From Desulfobacterales bacterium (GTDB lineage: Bacteria; Desulfobacterota; Desulfobacteria; Desulfobacterales; JAAELO01): DNA of 64,000 nt. The translations under genes were made by a program, and so were the position numbers. The stretch lies in assembly GCA_024226555.1 (NCBI GenBank), contig JAAELO010000047.1:1-64000 (forward strand), written 5' to 3'. Each line of letters begins with the position of its first letter. Positions within the stretch are counted from its first letter, which is position 1. Below the pieces are notes generated by a model. The model ran no database searches and was not told the origin of the DNA. It saw only the letters and a list, made by a program, of their open reading frames with translations. Below, piece after piece: positions 43,376 to 51,259 of the stretch.

Positions 43376-46300
43376 AAAATCAAAGAATTAAATCACAAAG
43401 AGCTGCTGTTTCCCGCGGCAAAATGTATCTGAAAGCCAATTTAGGCTGGCTGTCAGGTTTTCCTGTTAGTAGAGGGAGTGAATATGTAGACTGGGTCTCT
43501 GTTCCGAAAACAGGTGAAATTGTTGTTAACACAATAAAACTAACGGGAGAACATCTTCATGATGCTACCTATACATATAATAAATTAGTTAACAATTTTC
43601 CGCGGGCACTATCTGGAATAGTTGAAAATAAAGATATATGGATTGACAGGGTTCCTAAATTATTTGATCTTTTAAAGAACTCTATACATCAAAACGAAGA
43701 TTATCCAGAATCCCTTTCAATGATTAAAAATGTTTTCCCTTCCAAAATAGTTAAAAAAAATAATGAATTATGCAGGAAAGCAAAAGATTTAGAGATAGTT
43801 ATAAATTCATTTAGCTGGCTTGCTTTTATTTACCCTGATGAATTTTCCAAGGCGCTCGACTGGCTTGATTTAAATCAAAAAGTAGTAAAAAATATTGTAA
43901 ACAATGCAAAAGATTATGATGGAATTGTTACAACTATTCTGTTGTACAGAATCCATCAGAGTGATGGTAAAAGCAAAGTTAATGTGCTAACTGCCTGTTT
44001 AGGTAATGAATCCATATTTGATGTACTAACCCATGGATCTGGTTTAACAGATAAGTATATTGCTTTTTTAAGCCAGGTAAAAAAGGGTGTTAAAAATATA
44101 AAAATACCTGAAAAACCAAAACCTGATTTTGGTTTGAATTTAGTTCAATTTATTTGGTGGCTTTCCGGGCAAGATCAATCAACACGTCGTCGTGCTCTTA
44201 CACTTTTCCCCATTCTTATTCCAGATAATTTTGTTGAAAATTGGAATCAGTGGTGGAAAAAAATTCAACCTCTTATAATAAAAACCCATGGTATTGCCTC
44301 TGGTAGAAATCCTGATCTGGTAAAAAAATCAGCAATGGAGATGCGCAGTGAATTAAAAAAATTAAAAGAGAACATACCGGCATCTCTTTCTCCAGATAGA
44401 TTCATCAGTATAATAAAGAAAATATCTGAATCAAATAATATTGCTCTTTATAAAAAAAGTCTCCCTGTTTTTAAGAAACTGCCGGTTATCGAGAATAATT
44501 GCCTTGTAAGAGTTGCATTTTTGCAAAAATTTATTGAGTTAAGAAAGTATTATCCAAATGGAACGGCACTGTTGGGACCTTTTAAAACATACCTTTCAAA
44601 ATATTCTAATCAAGAGGGGTTCCTGCGTCCATGGTTAGTAAACTCAAAAATTACCGGGGATGTTTTTGAAGAAATTTTATATGAAGCAAAAGATCAAAAA
44701 ATCTGGCCCCTTATTTTTAACTCCCTTGCTCAGATAATTTCATACTCAGACAAATTCAATTTTGATGATTTTGATTTGTTGGTATCCCTCGTAAAAGTTA
44801 CAAAAGATTCATCTGTTGCCACATCTTATATGAAGCAGTTTATCGTTGTGGATAAACAGGGAGGGTATTTTTCTGAAGATCAACTTAGATGTATTTATTT
44901 GATGGATAAGAACAATAACAAAGCTGGATCTATTGTTGAAAAAATGGAAAAGCTGGATCTGGAAGAAAAGAATTATACAAAATTAATTTCAATTATTGAG
45001 GAGCTGGAAAAAGCCGGTTGGGAAGATTTAGCACTTAAGAGTTTTGAAGATGGTAATCTTAAAGTATTAAATACTCTGGGAATCAGATATTTTCTTCTGA
45101 AAAAACTAAAAATTGAAACCTGTCCGGTTAAAAACCCTGCTGAATATATCAGGCCCCAGTGGAGTAAAAATTATCCTGAAGATCTGATACCAGAGCTTAG
45201 CGTTTTAGATTATGTTTCTTCAGAAGCTGAAAAAAAGGCTTATAAAATACTATCTGGCAATTTCCCATCCAGAGAAAAAACTCTTAAAGAAATTGAAGTT
45301 ATTAAAAAGTTAATTGAGAAAAAACCAGAGAATAATACACTAAATGAAAGGCTTATTAATCTTTGTAACCGCCTTGATGGAAATCCAAACAAAATTTCGG
45401 ATCAGCAGATAGGAAAATTACGTGGAAAGTTGGAAAGGGCTGTTCGAACATCTGTTATTCAAGGCTGGTTAGAGAATGTTTCAGAACAGTTAGCCCGTGA
45501 ATATGATAAGTCTCTTGATCTTAAAACCTTCAAAGAGTTTTTTGATGATAATGTAAACACTGAGATAATTGGAAGTATTTTAAATCTACCTAAATCTTTT
45601 AGAGATATCGGTATAAAATTAATTAAAAGAGGTTTAACAAATTCTGATGTAAACCTTTCTGAACATGTGGAAAATAAGAATTACATTAAACAAATTAATC
45701 AGAAAGGGATTAAAACTGAGCATTGGTTAAATCCACCTTCTCCATATCAAAAAGAGGGAAAAGATGGACAGTTTGTAACTATTTCATTTGAAACAGATCC
45801 CATTGAAATTTTAAAAATGGGCCACTACTTCAAAACATGTCTAAGTCCCGGAAGTTTCAATTTTTTCTCTGCTGTTTCGAACGCAGCAGATATAAATAAA
45901 CACGTTGTTTATGCGCGTGATAAAAATGAGAAAGTAATTGGGAGATGTTTATTTGCTTTAACAAATGAAGGTATGATTCTGACTTTTAATCCATACTGCC
46001 ACGACAATTCAATTAAATTCGATGAAATGATGGGTGAACTTGCTGAGCGATTGGCTGAAAAAATGAATACTATTGTTGCTTCAGACAGAGAAGTTCCTTC
46101 TCTTGTATCAAATAAATGGTATGATGACGGTTCAATAAACTTATGTAATCGCTATTCTTTTCTTCACTATGATTCAGAATTCAGAAATTCTCTTTCAAAC
46201 ATAAAAATTGAGGATTTTATACAAGAGCTTGAAAAACTGTTTTCTCCCCTTCCATTAAATGAGCTTACTTTACCTTTGGTTGTGGAGTTTAATGAAATTC

Positions 46301-46662
46301 AGGATAGACCGGAATTGATCCTTCCACTTTTACCAGCTATCAGTTCATGTGATACACTTTCAGATATCATGAAAATTAAAAGTGCTAAATTAGCCTTTTT
46401 AGCAGGAGAAAAATCATATTCTATTCATCTCCTGAAAAAGAGAGCTGAAAAATATCTTTTAAGTGAGGGCAAAAACCTGTGGAGACTGGATTATCAGTTG
46501 TTAGAAATTCTTGGGGAAATAAATCCCTCAGCTGCTCTCAGAGTTCTTAGAAAAACGAGGGAAAAGGATGTGAAAAAAGATGAAAATGAAACAGACTCAG
46601 AAAGAAAAAGACTCCTTTCCATGGTTTATGAGCAACTGGGGAGGAAATATAATTCCTTTTAA
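43366..46662 (+). CDS. 1098-residue orphan protein with helical repeats and conserved C-terminal domain
   Basis: One long frame, soluble, mostly alpha-helical up to about residue 770, as in HEAT-like or TPR-like scaffolds. A more conserved domain occupies about 775-960: WLNPPSPYQKEGKDGQFVTISFETDP, HYFKTCLSPGSFNFFSAVSNAADINKH-type core, VVYARD, VIGRCLFAL, and a C-terminal ELAERLAEKMNT. Cys, His and Asp/Glu residues in this core look catalytic or metal-binding, but the family is not recognised. The start codon and RBS-like TTTTGGATG lie in MITE sequence, so an earlier start may have been cut off. A single-gene unit. Confidence 0.7.
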   Translation: MRPENQRIKSQRAAVSRGKMYLKANLGWLSGFPVSRGSEYVDWVSVPKTGEIVVNTIKLTGEHLHDATYTYNKLVNNFPRALSGIVENKDIWIDRVPKLFDLLKNSIHQNEDYPESLSMIKNVFPSKIVKKNNELCRKAKDLEIVINSFSWLAFIYPDEFSKALDWLDLNQKVVKNIVNNAKDYDGIVTTILLYRIHQSDGKSKVNVLTACLGNESIFDVLTHGSGLTDKYIAFLSQVKKGVKNIKIPEKPKPDFGLNLVQFIWWLSGQDQSTRRRALTLFPILIPDNFVENWNQWWKKIQPLIIKTHGIASGRNPDLVKKSAMEMRSELKKLKENIPASLSPDRFISIIKKISESNNIALYKKSLPVFKKLPVIENNCLVRVAFLQKFIELRKYYPNGTALLGPFKTYLSKYSNQEGFLRPWLVNSKITGDVFEEILYEAKDQKIWPLIFNSLAQIISYSDKFNFDDFDLLVSLVKVTKDSSVATSYMKQFIVVDKQGGYFSEDQLRCIYLMDKNNNKAGSIVEKMEKLDLEEKNYTKLISIIEELEKAGWEDLALKSFEDGNLKVLNTLGIRYFLLKKLKIETCPVKNPAEYIRPQWSKNYPEDLIPELSVLDYVSSEAEKKAYKILSGNFPSREKTLKEIEVIKKLIEKKPENNTLNERLINLCNRLDGNPNKISDQQIGKLRGKLERAVRTSVIQGWLENVSEQLAREYDKSLDLKTFKEFFDDNVNTEIIGSILNLPKSFRDIGIKLIKRGLTNSDVNLSEHVENKNYIKQINQKGIKTEHWLNPPSPYQKEGKDGQFVTISFETDPIEILKMGHYFKTCLSPGSFNFFSAVSNAADINKHVVYARDKNEKVIGRCLFALTNEGMILTFNPYCHDNSIKFDEMMGELAERLAEKMNTIVASDREVPSLVSNKWYDDGSINLCNRYSFLHYDSEFRNSLSNIKIEDFIQELEKLFSPLPLNELTLPLVVEFNEIQDRPELILPLLPAISSCDTLSDIMKIKSAKLAFLAGEKSYSIHLLKKRAEKYLLSEGKNLWRLDYQLLEILGEINPSAALRVLRKTREKDVKKDENETDSERKRLLSMVYEQLGRKYNSF

Positions 46663-46671
46663 TTGCCTTTA

Positions 46672-46910
46672 GGGAAGCACTATAATAATTGGTATTATGA
46701 TTCAAATACAGCGTTTATAAAAGTTTTTAGTTTTATAGAATCTCTGCCTGAGAATAAAATAACGAGGCGGTTTTACACAGTTTTATTTTTTAGAATAATT
46801 CTATTGTTTTGTTTTATAGGCAGTTATTAGCGATACCTCCAGAAAAGATACTCTGGAACCTAACTTACTAATAACACTAAAAAAATAAAAAGTGTTACTT
46901 TGAAGAAATT
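46672..46910 (+). repeat. GGGAACC-family MITE, insert-bearing, with long-arm extension
   Basis: Starts GGGAAGCACTATAATAATT after TTTA, contains the nested insert at 46711-46745 (same position as at 35009), and continues past TTATTAGCGATACCTCC into the extension with CCAGAAAAGATACTCTGG and AACAC...GTGTTAC hairpins, which also occurs at 47868-47954. It is a hybrid of two subtypes. Confidence 0.75.
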
Positions 46911-47029
46911 AGCCTAAAATATATGGTTTTATTTCACTTTTACATGTATAAGAAACGCAATTGTTGCCGGTGCGTTGATAGAGTTTTATCACACCTTGCA
47001 AAACTTTATTAATTACAGGAGAACAATAA

Positions 47030-47350
47030 ATGAAAAAACGCTTGCGAAAGAAGCTTTACCTTGGTGAATTCAAGGAGCTCGGCTTTGAAATTGCGATAGA
47101 GCTAGAAAAAGGAATGGACGAAGAGCAACTGGATAATTTTATATCTATCTTTGCTGAAGAAGCACTCGATAAAAACGGCCTTGATATCGAAGGTGGCGGA
47201 AATACATCAGATATCTTTGGCATGATCATTCTTAACAAACGCGGAAGTGTCAGTGAAGAGCAGAGATTGTTTGTTGAAGCCTGGCTCAAAGACAGAAAAG
47301 AGGTTACAAAAACCACCGTTGGCCAACTTGTGGATGCCTGGTACTCTTAG
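47030..47350 (+). CDS. YggL family (50S ribosome-binding) protein
   Basis: 106 residues. The start MKKRLRKKLYLGEFKELGFE and the LDNFISIFAEEALDKNGLDIEGGG segment are the YggL (DUF469) signature. E. coli YggL binds the large ribosomal subunit; its precise role is unsettled. RBS GGAGAA precedes the ATG. A good terminator follows at 47382-47427. It is composed of normal, non-decayed sequence within an otherwise MITE-rich area. Confidence 0.88.
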   Translation: MKKRLRKKLYLGEFKELGFEIAIELEKGMDEEQLDNFISIFAEEALDKNGLDIEGGGNTSDIFGMIILNKRGSVSEEQRLFVEAWLKDRKEVTKTTVGQLVDAWYS

Positions 47351-47381
47351 CAGAATACCATCGCAGAACCCATATATAAAA

Positions 47382-47427
47382 AAAGGTTCTATTGTGGAAA
47401 AAACAGACAATAGAACCTTTCTATTTT
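47382..47427 (+). terminator. intrinsic terminator of the YggL gene
   Basis: AAAGGTTCTATTGT/ACAATAGAACCTTT, a 14-bp perfect stem with an 11-nt loop, followed by CTATTTTG. Confidence 0.85.
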
Positions 47428-47458
47428 GAGGACCTCTGATAATTAGGATTTTTAATAA
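47428..47458 (+). repeat. GGGAACC-family left terminus, mutated
   Basis: GAGGACCTCTGATAATTAGG then ATTTTTAATA, leading directly into the ATG at 47458. A degenerate left end of the family. Confidence 0.55.
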
Positions 47459-47850
47459 TGGGAAATTTGACTCCTTCGAAAGACCAATTAAACGAATTAA
47501 CAAATTCCAACTACAAAGGACCTGTTGTTATGGTCAATCTTTTGAAATTCAAAAGAGTTGATGGAAAGGCCAACGAAAGTTATAAGTCCTATCAGAAGTA
47601 TATGCACAAAACGGCCCCATTCCTTAAAAAAGTGAATGGTAAACTGATATATATTGGCGAACTTGCCCAGGTTTTTATTGGTGATGACAGTGATAATTGG
47701 GATCTTTGCTTATTAGTAAAGTACCCATCAGGTAAAGCATTTATAGAGATGATAACAGATCAGGAATATTTAAAAATACAGAATTATAGAGAGAATTCAC
47801 TTGAAAACTCTGCATTACTGGTAACAAAACCAACTATAGGGAACCTATAA
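47458..47850 (+). CDS. DUF1330-family protein, flanked on both sides by MITE ends
   Basis: 130 residues. PVVMVNLLKFKRVDGKAN and SYQKYMHKTAPFLKKVNGKLIYIG are the pattern of DUF1330 (dimeric alpha/beta barrel), followed by DLCLLVKYPSGKAFIEMITDQEYLKIQNYREN. Function of the family is unknown. The start lies at the end of a MITE terminus (47428-47458) with no clear RBS of its own, and the last codons (TIGNL) plus the stop are inside the element at 47839. The original protein probably ended near residue 125. Confidence 0.75.
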   Translation: MGNLTPSKDQLNELTNSNYKGPVVMVNLLKFKRVDGKANESYKSYQKYMHKTAPFLKKVNGKLIYIGELAQVFIGDDSDNWDLCLLVKYPSGKAFIEMITDQEYLKIQNYRENSLENSALLVTKPTIGNL

Positions 47851-47954
47851 TAATTAAAAGGCGGTTATTAGCGACTCCTCCAGAATAGATAATCTGGAAC
47901 CTAACTGCCTAATAACACATAATATATAAAAAGTGTTACTTAGAAGAGATTCCC
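47839..47954 (+). mobile_element. GGGAACC-family MITE, long-arm subtype
   Basis: 116-bp copy with exact TATA duplications (47835-47838 and 47955-47958). The termini are GGGAACCTATAATAATT and AAGAGATTCCC, but the interior is a different pair of hairpins (CCAGAATAGATAATCTGG; TAATAACAC...GTGTTACTTA). It is the best-preserved example of the subtype also seen at 1-45 and 46831-46910. Confidence 0.9.
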
Positions 47955-47977
47955 TATATAAATACAGGAGTATTAAA

Positions 47978-49036
47978 ATGACAACCGATGTTTACAGACA
48001 ACTCCAGGAGAGACTTGATCTATACTCAATGGGATTTCCAAAAGCTGAATCAGGGGTTGATATTGAAATTTTAAAGTATTTGTTTAGTGTTGAGAATGCT
48101 CAACTTTTCCTTGCCTTAAGCCATGCTCTTGAACTACCAGCTGTAATAGCAGAACGTATTAATCAACCTGAAGCCGAAGTGGCAATGCAACTTGAGGAGA
48201 TGGCTGAAAAAGGTCTGGTTTTTCGACTTAAAAGAGATAAAAGTAAATATGGCGCGATACCTTTTGTTCATGGATTGTTTGAATTTCAGGTTGATAATCT
48301 TAAACCAGATTTTGCTAAAATGGTTGGAGACTATTTTGAAGAAGCCTTCGATTTGGCAATGCAAAAGAGCGCTGATAACTTTTTAAGAGTTGTCCCAGTT
48401 AATAAGTCCCTTGAAATCAGAAATAATGTCGCAAGTTATGAAGATGCTGTTGAGATATTAAAGGGCAAAGATAAAATAATAATTGCTGATTGTATTTGCA
48501 GAAAGAGAAGAGATATTCTTGATGAGGGATGTGGAAAACATCTTGAAGCATGTTTTATGTTTGGTTCCATGGGAGAATACTACCTTGATAAGAATATGGG
48601 AAGAGTTGTTTCTCTTGATGAGGGAATAGAGATATTAAAAGAGTGTAGAGAAGCTGGGCTTGTAACCCAACCAGCTACGGCACAGAATCCAGCTGGAATG
48701 TGCAACTGTTGTGGAGATTGTTGCGGAGTTCTAAGTGCCATAAAAAAACATCCAAACCCTGCTGAAATTATTTTCTCAAACCATGTTGTTTCTGCAGATA
48801 CTGAGGAATGTACGGCATGTGAACTTTGTCTTGAAAGATGCCAAATGGAAGCCCTTGTTTTGACTGATGTAATTGAAGTTTTGGAACACAGATGTATTGG
48901 TTGCGGTCTTTGTGTCACAACCTGTCCAACAGAAGTCCTTTCTCTTATGGAGAAACCTGAAAAAGAACAGAGAGTCCCTCCTGTTTCTATGGCTGAACAG
49001 ATGATGGTTATGGCTCAAAATAGAGGTATCATTTAA
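47978..49036 (+). CDS. winged-helix / 4Fe-4S ferredoxin-type protein
   Basis: 352 residues from the ATG at 47978, preceded by AGGAG (47966-47970); an upstream in-frame start at 47933 lies in MITE sequence and is rejected. Residues about 30-100 look like a winged-helix domain. The middle holds CICRKRRDILDEGCG (about 175) and CNCCGDCCGVL. The C-terminus has two [4Fe-4S] motifs, CTACELCLERCQMEAL and CIGCGLCVTTCPTEVL. Such proteins are frequent in sulfate reducers, with a presumed redox-sensing or electron-carrying role. Partners are not evident here. Confidence 0.85.
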   Translation: MTTDVYRQLQERLDLYSMGFPKAESGVDIEILKYLFSVENAQLFLALSHALELPAVIAERINQPEAEVAMQLEEMAEKGLVFRLKRDKSKYGAIPFVHGLFEFQVDNLKPDFAKMVGDYFEEAFDLAMQKSADNFLRVVPVNKSLEIRNNVASYEDAVEILKGKDKIIIADCICRKRRDILDEGCGKHLEACFMFGSMGEYYLDKNMGRVVSLDEGIEILKECREAGLVTQPATAQNPAGMCNCCGDCCGVLSAIKKHPNPAEIIFSNHVVSADTEECTACELCLERCQMEALVLTDVIEVLEHRCIGCGLCVTTCPTEVLSLMEKPEKEQRVPPVSMAEQMMVMAQNRGII

Positions 49037-49053
49037 AAGCAATATAACTTAGA

Positions 49054-49068
49054 GGGAACCTCTAATAA
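49054..49068 (+). repeat. GGGAACC-family terminus, solo fragment
   Basis: GGGAACCTCTAATAA immediately before a terminator hairpin. It may have truncated the methyltransferase remnant that follows on the other strand. Confidence 0.5.
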
Positions 49069-49073
49069 AAATG

Positions 49074-49101
49074 GGCAGGTGTAATATCTGCCTGATTTTT
49101 T
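49074..49101 (+). terminator. intrinsic terminator after the 4Fe-4S gene
   Basis: GGCAG(9-nt loop)CTGCC followed by TGATTTTTT. Short stem but a good T run. Confidence 0.65.
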
Positions 49102-49261
49102 ATGCACCTAAATCAAGAACTTTGATTTTATCGTCTTTTTGAGAAGAGATCAGTTCAAGAGAAGCTCCATAAAAATCATCAAAGCAAGGTATTAATCTTT
49201 TTCTTTCTATATCATAATCTTTTGCAACTTTATCAAAACCTTTTTTGATACTCAAAATCAA
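49100..49261 (-). pseudogene. N-terminal fragment of a SAM-dependent methyltransferase
   Basis: Reverse-strand frame from TTG (49261, RBS AAGGGG) reading SIKKGFDKVAKDYDIERKR, then LIPCFDDFYGASLELISSQ, KDDKIKVLDLGA and a stop. This is the start of a small methyltransferase up to motif I (LDLGxGTG), cut within that motif. Everything after it is gone, replaced by a terminator and MITE terminus. The rest of the gap to 49434 is AT-rich without a gene. Confidence 0.7.
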
Positions 49262-49434
49262 TACCCCTTGAATTTTAATAGTTTATAAAAAACTCTATTA
49301 ATTAATTTTTAGTTAATAAAGAGAAACAGGTCAAGGTTGTTTTACTTTTCCTTCAAAAAAGCTTGTAAAAATGATTCCTGCATATTATCAAATTACCCGA
49401 TTTTAAATATTAAATTAAAGGGAGTGTGTTTGCT

Positions 49435-50106
49435 ATGGCAGGATTCAATGCTCATTTAACATCAGGGGCTGTTACTGGAACAGGATTAGGATTAATTGGT
49501 CTTACCACAGGATATTTAAGAACTACTGAGACAATAGCTATTGCTATAATTGGAACAATAGGTGGACTTCTTCCTGATATTGACAGTGATACAGGAAAAC
49601 CACTACAACTTCTTTTTCAACTTATATCAGTTATGATTCCCGTTTTTTTGTATCCATATTTTCTTGAACATTTCACAGATGGAGTTCCTTTCTCAATCTG
49701 CTATTTTTCAATGTTCTACCTGTTCATCAATTATGTGGTTTGTCCATTTATAAAAAAGCTAACAGCTCACAGGGGGGTAATGCACAGCATCCCCTTTGCA
49801 ATTTTGTGTGGTGAGATTGCTTATCTTTCATTACTCAAATCAAGCGATTCTTTTGCATTGTTCGGAAGCCTTGCTATTTTTTTAGGATCTATGACCCATC
49901 TTACATTGGATGAATTTCACAGTCTGAAATTTACAAAAGGAATAATTCCAACCTTTAAAAGATCCAGTGGAACAGCTCTTACATTCACGGCACCTGATTT
50001 TGTTAGTATTTCAACTGTATATTTTCTAATGATATCATTTGGTTCCCTTATTGTTATGAGATTTTATGAAATTCCCGTTTTGAGTGAACTTTACAATCAA
50101 ATATAG
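49435..50106 (+). CDS. membrane metal-dependent hydrolase (YdjM/DUF457 family)
   Basis: About 224 residues with five to six membrane helices. GGLLPDIDSDTGKPLQ and LTAHRGVMHSIPFAIL carry the conserved D/H metal ligands, and LGSMTHLTLDEFHSL the last one; this is the YdjM (LexA-regulated inner-membrane hydrolase-like) pattern. Substrate unknown. The ATG at 49435 is chosen: GGGAG is at 49420-49424; the GTG at 49426 is too close to it. The last base of the stop codon is the first of a short MITE terminus fragment (TAGGGAATCTAATTAGG). Confidence 0.85.
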   Translation: MAGFNAHLTSGAVTGTGLGLIGLTTGYLRTTETIAIAIIGTIGGLLPDIDSDTGKPLQLLFQLISVMIPVFLYPYFLEHFTDGVPFSICYFSMFYLFINYVVCPFIKKLTAHRGVMHSIPFAILCGEIAYLSLLKSSDSFALFGSLAIFLGSMTHLTLDEFHSLKFTKGIIPTFKRSSGTALTFTAPDFVSISTVYFLMISFGSLIVMRFYEIPVLSELYNQI

Positions 50107-50165
50107 GGAATCTAATTAGGGATTTCCATAATCTAAAATTAATATTTGTGATCCGTTTAATAATT

Positions 50166-50295
50166 GGGAATCTCTAATAATTAGAATTTTTATTGAAATA
50201 CAAGGATGAGAAAAAAATAACGAGGCGATTTTTCACAGTTTTATTTTTTAGAATAACACAGTAGTTCGATCAAAAGGCAGTTATTAGAGATTCCC
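50166..50295 (+). mobile_element. GGGAACC-family MITE
   Basis: 130-bp full-length copy with GGGAATCTC/GAGATTCCC termini. The flanks agree in three of four bases (AATT and AATA), so the duplication has mutated. It marks the left edge of the ATP-grasp/helicase pair. Confidence 0.88.
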
Positions 50296-50365
50296 AATAA
50301 CAAATCATTGGAAATAGTATCTAAAAAAGTTTAATATAAGAAAACTTTTTATAAAGGTATTTGAA

Positions 50366-51205
50366 ATGGATAACAAACCACCAAATATAACACTTATTGA
50401 TGATACAGTATGGGTTATTGATCAACCAATAGGAATGGCTCAGTATGATTTCCGTTTTGAGGACCATTTTGTATGCAAACATCCATATCAGCTTGACTCA
50501 GAAATTACAGCAATTGCAAGGATGGGCGCTGCCAATGACTATGCAAAACGTTATGAAAAAATGGAAAACTGGGGAATCAAATTAATTCATACCCCTGAAG
50601 AATATGATTTAACAAGTTATCTTCCAAACTGGTATCCTTTAATTGAAAAGTTTACACCAAAAAGTATCTGGTATGAAAAACCTCCTTCAGTTAAAGAGAT
50701 AGAAAATGAATTTGACTGGCCAATATTTGTAAAAGGTGAGCGTCAAACAAGTAAACATAGCAGACATAAATCAATTATTGAGTCACCTGAGCACTATTTG
50801 GAATTAATTGAAATATGGAAAAGGGATAAAATATTACATTGGCAAAAAATGGTTTGTCGTGAATTTATTCCCCTTGAACCTGTTGCAAAAACTGATCCTG
50901 ATATCTTTCCGAAAAGTTATGAATTCAGATCTTTCTGGTGGAAAAACAGTTGTGTGGGTATAGGGCCATACTGGTTCTCAGAAAATTATAAGCTTGATAC
51001 CAGACATGAGGAAGAAGTAATAAAAATCGGATCAGAAGTTGCTGAACTGTTAAATGTAAAATTTCTTGTGATAGACATTGCTTACACAAAAAATGGGGAA
51101 TGGATAGTAATAGAGTGTAATGATGGACAAGATTCCGGTTATGCCGGTAACAATCCAAGATTTCTATGGAATAATATCTTAAATATCGAGAAAGAAGAGC
51201 TTTAG
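50366..51205 (+). CDS. ATP-grasp domain protein (R2K-like clade)
   Basis: 279 residues. The N-terminal part is a small alpha/beta domain; the ATP-grasp core has PIFVKGERQTSKHSRHKSII (ATP-binding Lys), WQKMVCREFIPLEP, and the metal-binding end WIVIECNDGQDSGYAGNNP. The overall pattern resembles the R2K clade of ATP-grasp proteins, found with phage- or conflict-related loci. Such enzymes form amide or ester bonds by acyl-phosphate intermediates; the substrate is unknown. It lies 54 bp upstream of the helicase gene on the same strand. Confidence 0.75.
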   Translation: MDNKPPNITLIDDTVWVIDQPIGMAQYDFRFEDHFVCKHPYQLDSEITAIARMGAANDYAKRYEKMENWGIKLIHTPEEYDLTSYLPNWYPLIEKFTPKSIWYEKPPSVKEIENEFDWPIFVKGERQTSKHSRHKSIIESPEHYLELIEIWKRDKILHWQKMVCREFIPLEPVAKTDPDIFPKSYEFRSFWWKNSCVGIGPYWFSENYKLDTRHEEEVIKIGSEVAELLNVKFLVIDIAYTKNGEWIVIECNDGQDSGYAGNNPRFLWNNILNIEKEEL

Positions 51206-51259
51206 AAATATAGTTTTGTGAAGTTTGAATTTAGAGCTAACTAAATTTTGTGGAGTAAA

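Noticed and set aside
43105-43383. Reverse-strand 92-codon frame
   Set aside because: It is antisense to a MITE and to the start of the 1098-residue gene; similar frames recur in other copies of the repeat.
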